From Desulfonatronum sp. (GTDB taxonomy: Bacteria; Desulfobacterota; Desulfovibrionia; Desulfovibrionales; Desulfonatronaceae), in the NCBI GenBank assembly GCA_007127655.1, contig SKYX01000343.1:1-10028 (forward strand): a stretch of 10,028 nt of DNA, read 5' to 3'. A program made the translations under genes and the position numbers. Under the pieces are notes generated by a model that was not told the origin of the DNA, did not search any database, and saw nothing but the letters and a program-made list of their open reading frames with translations. Of this stretch, positions 6,183 to 10,028 are shown one piece after another. Within the stretch, counting starts at the first letter, position 1, and every line of letters begins with the position of its first letter.

Positions 6183-6544
6183 TGGCCGAAATTCTGGTTT
6201 TGGACGACGTCTTGGACGTGGGCGTGATGCTGCGCCGCATCCTGACCCGCAAGGGCCACCAGGTTCATGTGTTCAGCGACGAGGAACCGGCCTTTGAGCA
6301 TGCCCGCAAAAACCCCGTGGACATGGCCATTCTGGACATCAAGCTGAAAAAGATGAGCGGCGTGGAAGTCCTGGAAGAACTGAAAAAGATCAACCCCAAA
6401 ATCCGGGTGATGATGCTCACCGGCTATCCCACCCTGGAAACGGCCAAGGAGGCTCTGCAACTGGGAGCGGACGAATACTGCGTCAAGCCCATCGATATCG
6501 ACGAGTTGGAAGAGAAGACCGCCGAAATTTTGGCCAAGGGATGA
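6182..6544 (+). CDS. Single-domain response regulator (receiver only)
   Basis: A 120-residue CheY-type receiver with no output domain. The acidic pair is D8 and D9 (VLDDV), the phosphoacceptor is D52 in AILDIKL, the switch Thr is T80 in VMMLTGYP, and the invariant Lys is K102 in CVKPID. All residues needed to accept a phosphate from the kinase are present. The Ala-rich 'GADEYCVKPIDIDEL' end is typical of receivers that pair with NtrB-like kinases. Its start overlaps the kinase stop (TGATG), so the two are translationally coupled and almost certainly a cognate pair. Without an effector domain the signal must pass to another protein, through a phosphorelay or by direct binding, and that partner is not in the window. 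The gene ends 24 bp from the convergent HEPN gene. Confidence 0.93.
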   Translation: MAEILVLDDVLDVGVMLRRILTRKGHQVHVFSDEEPAFEHARKNPVDMAILDIKLKKMSGVEVLEELKKINPKIRVMMLTGYPTLETAKEALQLGADEYCVKPIDIDELEEKTAEILAKG

Positions 6545-6568
6545 CACAGAGTGCTGAACGATGGGCTG

Positions 6569-7003
6569 TTAGGGTGCCTGATCGCTTTCCCGGATTGACA
6601 AACCCTTGTCGCTCAATATCCGCGCAATGTGCCGACGGACTTTTTTTGCCAGGGAAATCGCAAAAAGGGCTTCTGACTTGCTGACCTCGTCGTCCAGCCC
6701 TGGATAGCGTGTTGTTACGGCGAACGGGGTTAAGGCGTCCGAATCCTGAAGCTCTTGAAAGATGTCGTCGCCGCAGAGTTGGATCAATTTTCTGATGTTG
6801 TGGGTATATGGAAAGTCGATGTCGCAAAAGACAAGAAAAGCCTTGATGTACTTTTCAGCGCACTGTTGCGCATGATAGGCTATAAGCCGATACGGACATC
6901 CGCTGGCAAGGCGCAGGGCGTGTTCGGCCAATCGAAGGTCTTCCTCGGCAAAGTGCACCCACTTGCGAGCCTTGTCAGCCAAAATTCCATCAGGCTCGTT
7001 CAT
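6569..7003 (-). CDS. HEPN domain protein of an MNT/HEPN pair
   Basis: A 144-residue, mostly helical protein of the HEPN family (PF05168-like). The signature stretch is ARKWVHFAEEDLRLAEHAL (12-30), then PYRLIAYHAQQCAEKYIKAF (37-56) and the FPYTHNIRKL segment (64-73). HEPN proteins next to nucleotidyltransferases are commonly the RNase toxin of a toxin-antitoxin pair. The usual Rx4-6H ribonuclease motif is not clear here: R39-LIAY-H44 has the right spacing but lies in the early helix, not in the usual late one, so RNase activity is uncertain. ATG 7003 has an AGGG 6 nt upstream; two further in-frame ATGs (7030, 7018) would add up to nine residues without a better site. The start overlaps the end of the nucleotidyltransferase gene by 14 bp, so the genes form one operon. 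The row 6781-6840 is only 23/60 G+C, far below the flanking genes, which suggests transfer. Confidence 0.85.
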   Translation of the reverse strand: MNEPDGILADKARKWVHFAEEDLRLAEHALRLASGCPYRLIAYHAQQCAEKYIKAFLVFCDIDFPYTHNIRKLIQLCGDDIFQELQDSDALTPFAVTTRYPGLDDEVSKSEALFAISLAKKVRRHIARILSDKGLSIRESDQAP

Positions 7004-7316
7004 AAAGAACCCTGCCATGGCCCCCGGCATGTCTGGCTATGGTGCCAGGAATGCGTTTTTCCATTTCAAACTCTTGAGGAGTGAGAATCATCACATCCAC
7101 GGCATGTTGCACATCGTCAAGCGCCCTGTTCATCTCGACCATCATTTGCCTTCTTTTGCCGTGAAGATCCGTGATGACCAGCAGATCGACGTCGCTCTTC
7201 TCATCCGCGGCCCCAGCGGCCTGGGATCCGAACAGTATGATTTTCGACAACTGGAAGCGAGAACTCAGTTTGTCCCGGATATGGAGAAGCTCCTGCTCAG
7301 TCACGGTAATCGCCAT
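6990..7316 (-). CDS. Minimal nucleotidyltransferase of an MNT/HEPN pair
   Basis: A 108-residue minimal nucleotidyltransferase of the pol-beta fold. The catalytic motif is ILFGSQAAGAADEKSDVDLL (27-46), with G30-S31 and the metal-binding D42 and D44. A third candidate acidic residue is D74 in HAVDVMIL. The family-typical tail RIPGTIARHAGGHGRVLYER is present. In characterised MntA/HepT pairs this enzyme is the antitoxin and adds AMP to the HEPN toxin; that role here is inference from family and gene order. The frame is open back to 7481, but I chose ATG 7316 because AAGGG lies 6 nt upstream and the family's usual N-terminus starts here. An earlier ATG at 7367 has no Shine-Dalgarno. It is first in the operon, ahead of the HEPN gene it overlaps. 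Confidence 0.88.
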   Translation of the reverse strand: MAITVTEQELLHIRDKLSSRFQLSKIILFGSQAAGAADEKSDVDLLVITDLHGKRRQMMVEMNRALDDVQHAVDVMILTPQEFEMEKRIPGTIARHAGGHGRVLYERA

Positions 7317-7468
7317 GTGATGCCCTTGCCTGAATGGTTGATCGTTTTTTATGGCAATTTCATTCATTATCGAAGTAGAGTCAATCCTTTCGCTCCTACG
7401 CAGCGCGGAAACGATATCCCTCTCAATGCATTTCCGCCAGCCCCCTCCAACAAAATCAAGGAACCACC
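7317..7468. promoter_or_regulatory. Divergent intergenic region
   Basis: The 152 bp between the divergent nucleotidyltransferase and dikinase genes must hold both promoters. I see no pair of -35/-10 boxes with acceptable spacing: a minus-strand TTGACT around 7380 lacks a good -10. A dyad GCGGAAA (7405-7411) / TTTCCGC (7431-7437) with a 19-nt gap may be a protein-binding site. AAGGA at 7458-7462, 6 nt from ATG 7469, is the dikinase ribosome binding site. Confidence 0.4.
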
Positions 7469-10028
7469 ATGGCTCTTGCATCCATCAAGCGCTGGGCTGA
7501 ACGGGTCTTTACCCCGGATGAGGCGGTGCGCCGCCAATTCAGCCTGTTTCGGGAGTTGCTGCACGAAGACAAGCTCTGCCTGAAATCCATTACCCGGCTG
7601 GAAGAGATCGGCCGGGAACCGATATTGGTCGACTGGTCCCGGGTGGAACTGCTGACGCGTCATCTCCTGGACGGCATGGACCGCCTGGCGGACCGGCTCC
7701 AGCGCATGGCCCCGGACGGCTACGCGGCCCTTGCCCCGGCCTGCGGGCGTGTCCGCGAAGAGGTCGAAGCTTTGCTGGGCCTGGAACACTGGCGACCGGA
7801 AGGGCCGTACGTGTTGCATCTCGAAAAAGGTCCTTCCACGGAGAGTGCCCTCGAAATCATGGGGGGCAAGGCCCAAGGGTTGGCTCAAGTCGTTACTCGG
7901 ACCGAAATCCCGGTGCCCCCGGCCCTGGTCATCACCACCAATGCCTACCAGCGCTTTTTGGAGTCCAACGGGCTGCGGGAGATGATTCGCAAGAAGCTCC
8001 TGGCCCTGGACTTTCGCCGACCCGAGCGCCTGGAGCGGATCGCGGCCCGGATCCGGGAAGCCATTCTCCAAGGTGAAATTCCCGAGGACATGGCAGCGGA
8101 GATCGACGCGGCGTTGGACCGGCTCAACCTCCTGGCCAATGACATCTCCGTTGCTTCAGTCCAAGCCCCGGAGCTGCTATTCGCCGTGCGCAGCAGCGCC
8201 CTGGCCGAGGACGGGGACGCCTCCTTCGCCGGACAGTACGCCACGCGGCTCAACGTCTCCCGCCGGGATTTCTGGTCCGCCTACAAGGACGTCCTGGCCG
8301 GCAAGTTTTCCACCAAGGCCCTGACCTACCGCCTGCACTACGGACTGAGCGACGCCCAGACGGCCATGGCCGCGCTGGTCCTGCCGATGATCGAGGCCAA
8401 AGCCAGCGGCGTGGTCTACAGCCGGGATCCGCTGGACCTGTGCAAGGGCGCCTGCCTGGTGATCTCGGCCGTGGCCGGGGCTGGCAGCAGGTTGGTGGAC
8501 GGTAGCGCGGTGCCGGACACTTTTTTGGTCTCCCGCCAGGATCCGGCCCGTTTTCTGGCCAAACAGGCCGCTCCGGAACAAGACGACCGGCCCCTGCCCA
8601 CTTTGCGCGACCAACTTTGCCTTGACGACGCGTCCGCCGTGACTCTGGCCCGCTGGGGCCTGGAACTGGAGCAAGCTTTCGGCCGCCCCCAGGATATCGA
8701 ATGGGCCCAGGACCATGCCGACAACCTGATGATCCTCCAATCCCGCCCGATCCACGTCACAGCTCCAGAGGAAGACAATGGCAGCACTCCGTCGGAAATC
8801 ATGGACGAGGCAAACCGGGCCACGCCCCAGCCCTCGGACCACGTGGCCTCGATCCTGGACGTGGGCACCCCGGCCAGCACCGGGGTCGCTTCCGGCCGGA
8901 TACACCGCATCACCTCGGAATCGAATCTGGACGCCGTGCCCCAGGGGGCCGTGGTTCGTGCTCCGGGCATCCCGCCCTCCCTGGTCCAGATCGTCCACAG
9001 GGCGGCCGGCGTGATCGCCGAGCAGGGCGGCAAGGCCAGCCATTTTGCCTCCGTGGCCCGGGAGTTCGGCCTGCCGGTGATCGTGGGCATTGGCAGCGGG
9101 GCCGCGGCCCTGGAGCAGGACCGCCTGGTGACCATGGACGCCCACCGCGGCGTGGTCTACGACGGCGAGGTCCAGGAGCTGCTCCAGTGGCGGGAAAAGC
9201 AGCGGGCCAAGCCGCCCACGCCCTTCCAGCGGCGGATGGCCCCGCTGCTCAAGCTGATTGCGTCATTGAACCTGACCGATCCGGAGGCCGATACCTTCAC
9301 CCCGGAGCACTGCCGCAGCGTGCACGACGTGGTCCGCTTCGTCCACGAACACGGCACCCGGGAAATGTTCTCCCTGATGGACGTCAAGGGCCGCGGCATG
9401 CGCCGGGCCAAGCCACTGGAGAGCGAAATTCCCATTGTCATGCACGTCCTGGACCTGGGCGACGGGCTTCACACCGAAGCCGAGAACCAGCGCACCCTGA
9501 CCATGGAGCACATCAACAGCGGGCCGATGCTGGCCGTGTGGGCCGGACTGACGGACAAGGACGTGGCCTGGTCCGAAGGGCTGCTGCATCTGGACTGGGA
9601 ACGCTTCGACCAGGTCAGCGGGGGCATTTTCAGCCTCAAGTCATCGCTGCTCAGCAGCTATGCCCTGCTGGCCCGCCACTACGCCCATCTGCTGCTGCGC
9701 TTCGGCTATCACTTCGCCGTGTTGGACGCCCTGGCCGGGGAGCGGGCCGAGGAAAACTACATCCAGTTCCGGTTCAAGGGCGGGGGCGGGGCTGACGAGA
9801 AAAAGAGCTGGCGTCTGGAAATGATCCAGGCCGTGCTCCAGGCCTTCGACTTCCAGGTTCGGATACGGGAGGATCTGCTGGAAGCCAAATGCGCCCGCCA
9901 GGACCAACGCCGCACCGAGCTGCGGCTGAACATCCTGGGGTATATCCTGGGCCGCACCCCGCTGCTGGACATGGCCCTGGAAAGTCGCGAACATGCCCTG
10001 CGTCTGGCTGAAGAAATGCAGGGCAAAT
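7469..10028 (+). CDS. PEP-synthase-like dikinase, novel C-terminal region (partial)
   Basis: The frame is open from ATG 7469 through the window end (853 residues, no stop), with AAGGA 6 nt upstream. Residues 1-120 are an N-terminal helical region I do not recognise. A PPDK_N-type ATP-grasp domain follows: MGGKAQGLA (131-139), IPVPPALVIT (147-156), FAVRSSALAEDGDASFAGQY (238-257), ASGVVYSRDP (312-321) and ILQSRPI (422-428). Next comes the swivelling phosphohistidine domain with H525 in GGKASHFASVAREFGLPVIV (520-539). These two should use ATP to phosphorylate H525, as in PEP synthase, pyruvate phosphate dikinase and rifampicin phosphotransferase. Residues 580 to 853 lack the hallmarks of the PEP-binding TIM barrel and hold unfamiliar sequence such as CRSVHDVVRFVHEHGTREMF (615-634). 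The acceptor is therefore unknown; it need not be pyruvate. The gene is divergent from the MNT/HEPN operon and strongly G+C-rich. Confidence 0.88.
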   Translation, partial: MALASIKRWAERVFTPDEAVRRQFSLFRELLHEDKLCLKSITRLEEIGREPILVDWSRVELLTRHLLDGMDRLADRLQRMAPDGYAALAPACGRVREEVEALLGLEHWRPEGPYVLHLEKGPSTESALEIMGGKAQGLAQVVTRTEIPVPPALVITTNAYQRFLESNGLREMIRKKLLALDFRRPERLERIAARIREAILQGEIPEDMAAEIDAALDRLNLLANDISVASVQAPELLFAVRSSALAEDGDASFAGQYATRLNVSRRDFWSAYKDVLAGKFSTKALTYRLHYGLSDAQTAMAALVLPMIEAKASGVVYSRDPLDLCKGACLVISAVAGAGSRLVDGSAVPDTFLVSRQDPARFLAKQAAPEQDDRPLPTLRDQLCLDDASAVTLARWGLELEQAFGRPQDIEWAQDHADNLMILQSRPIHVTAPEEDNGSTPSEIMDEANRATPQPSDHVASILDVGTPASTGVASGRIHRITSESNLDAVPQGAVVRAPGIPPSLVQIVHRAAGVIAEQGGKASHFASVAREFGLPVIVGIGSGAAALEQDRLVTMDAHRGVVYDGEVQELLQWREKQRAKPPTPFQRRMAPLLKLIASLNLTDPEADTFTPEHCRSVHDVVRFVHEHGTREMFSLMDVKGRGMRRAKPLESEIPIVMHVLDLGDGLHTEAENQRTLTMEHINSGPMLAVWAGLTDKDVAWSEGLLHLDWERFDQVSGGIFSLKSSLLSSYALLARHYAHLLLRFGYHFAVLDALAGERAEENYIQFRFKGGGGADEKKSWRLEMIQAVLQAFDFQVRIREDLLEAKCARQDQRRTELRLNILGYILGRTPLLDMALESREHALRLAEEMQGK

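Noticed and set aside
5495..6547. Minus-strand open frame of 350 codons across the kinase end and receiver
   Set aside because: It spans two well-supported plus-strand genes and shows no recognisable domain.
8177..9145. Minus-strand open frame of 322 codons opposite the dikinase
   Set aside because: Antisense shadow; low-complexity Gly/His/Gln content and no domain.
8701..9795. Plus-strand open frame of 364 codons within the dikinase region
   Set aside because: It is an out-of-frame shadow rich in Gly, Pro and Arg. The frame from 7469 carries the conserved ATP-grasp and phosphohistidine motifs across the same bases.
1..10028. CRISPR arrays, tRNA, rRNA, sigma-54 promoters
   Set aside because: No regularly spaced direct repeats, cloverleaf-like segments, rRNA-like conserved blocks or TGGCAC-N5-TTGC patterns were seen on either strand by eye.

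Overview
The window looks like a chromosome segment from a GC-rich, Gram-negative anaerobe, most likely a sulfate reducer of the Desulfovibrionales / former Deltaproteobacteria. The clues are the strong G/C third-position bias in the main genes, a lipoprotein solute-binding protein paired with a large PAS histidine kinase, a cysteine-rich 'CW' module inside that kinase, and the TauE-type permease. This assignment is inference; the window has no rRNA or other marker gene.

Layout. (1) 1-1041 (+): the C-terminal end of a TauE/SafE-type permease, then a REP-like hairpin, an intrinsic terminator hairpin, and a three-helix membrane protein that resembles the Oxa1/DUF106 fold in outline. (2) 1078-2609: a second REP-like palindrome lies between convergent genes. 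It is followed by a minus-strand AAA_14/DUF4143-type ATPase whose 5' side carries a striking AT-rich 54-bp near-perfect palindrome. (3) 2610-3009: about 400 bp without a confident gene, including a stretch that may be a decayed coding fragment. (4) 3010-6544 (+): a sensing cassette made of a PhnD-like periplasmic lipoprotein, a membrane histidine kinase with a cysteine-rich insertion in its HAMP domain, and a stand-alone receiver. The last two overlap at a TGATG junction. (5) 6569-7316 (-): an overlapping nucleotidyltransferase/HEPN pair of toxin-antitoxin type, locally AT-richer. (6) 7469-10028 (+): a long open frame running off the window. It encodes a PEP-synthase-like dikinase with an ATP-grasp domain and a phosphohistidine domain, followed by an unrecognised C-terminal region where a PEP-binding barrel would normally be.

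How the genes may work together. The binding lipoprotein, kinase and receiver read as one signalling unit. A periplasmic ligand-loaded lipoprotein could act on the kinase sensor domain, while the eight-cysteine module next to the membrane could add a redox or metal input, with output through a receiver that has no effector domain. No ABC permease or ATPase genes accompany the binding protein, which favours sensing over uptake. The MNT/HEPN pair and the DUF4143 ATPase look like accessory genes placed between more ancestral ones. Several intergenic repeats (two hairpin families, one intact and one truncated copy of the same family, and a decamer-periodic G-rich stretch) also mark these junctions as places of insertion and decay.
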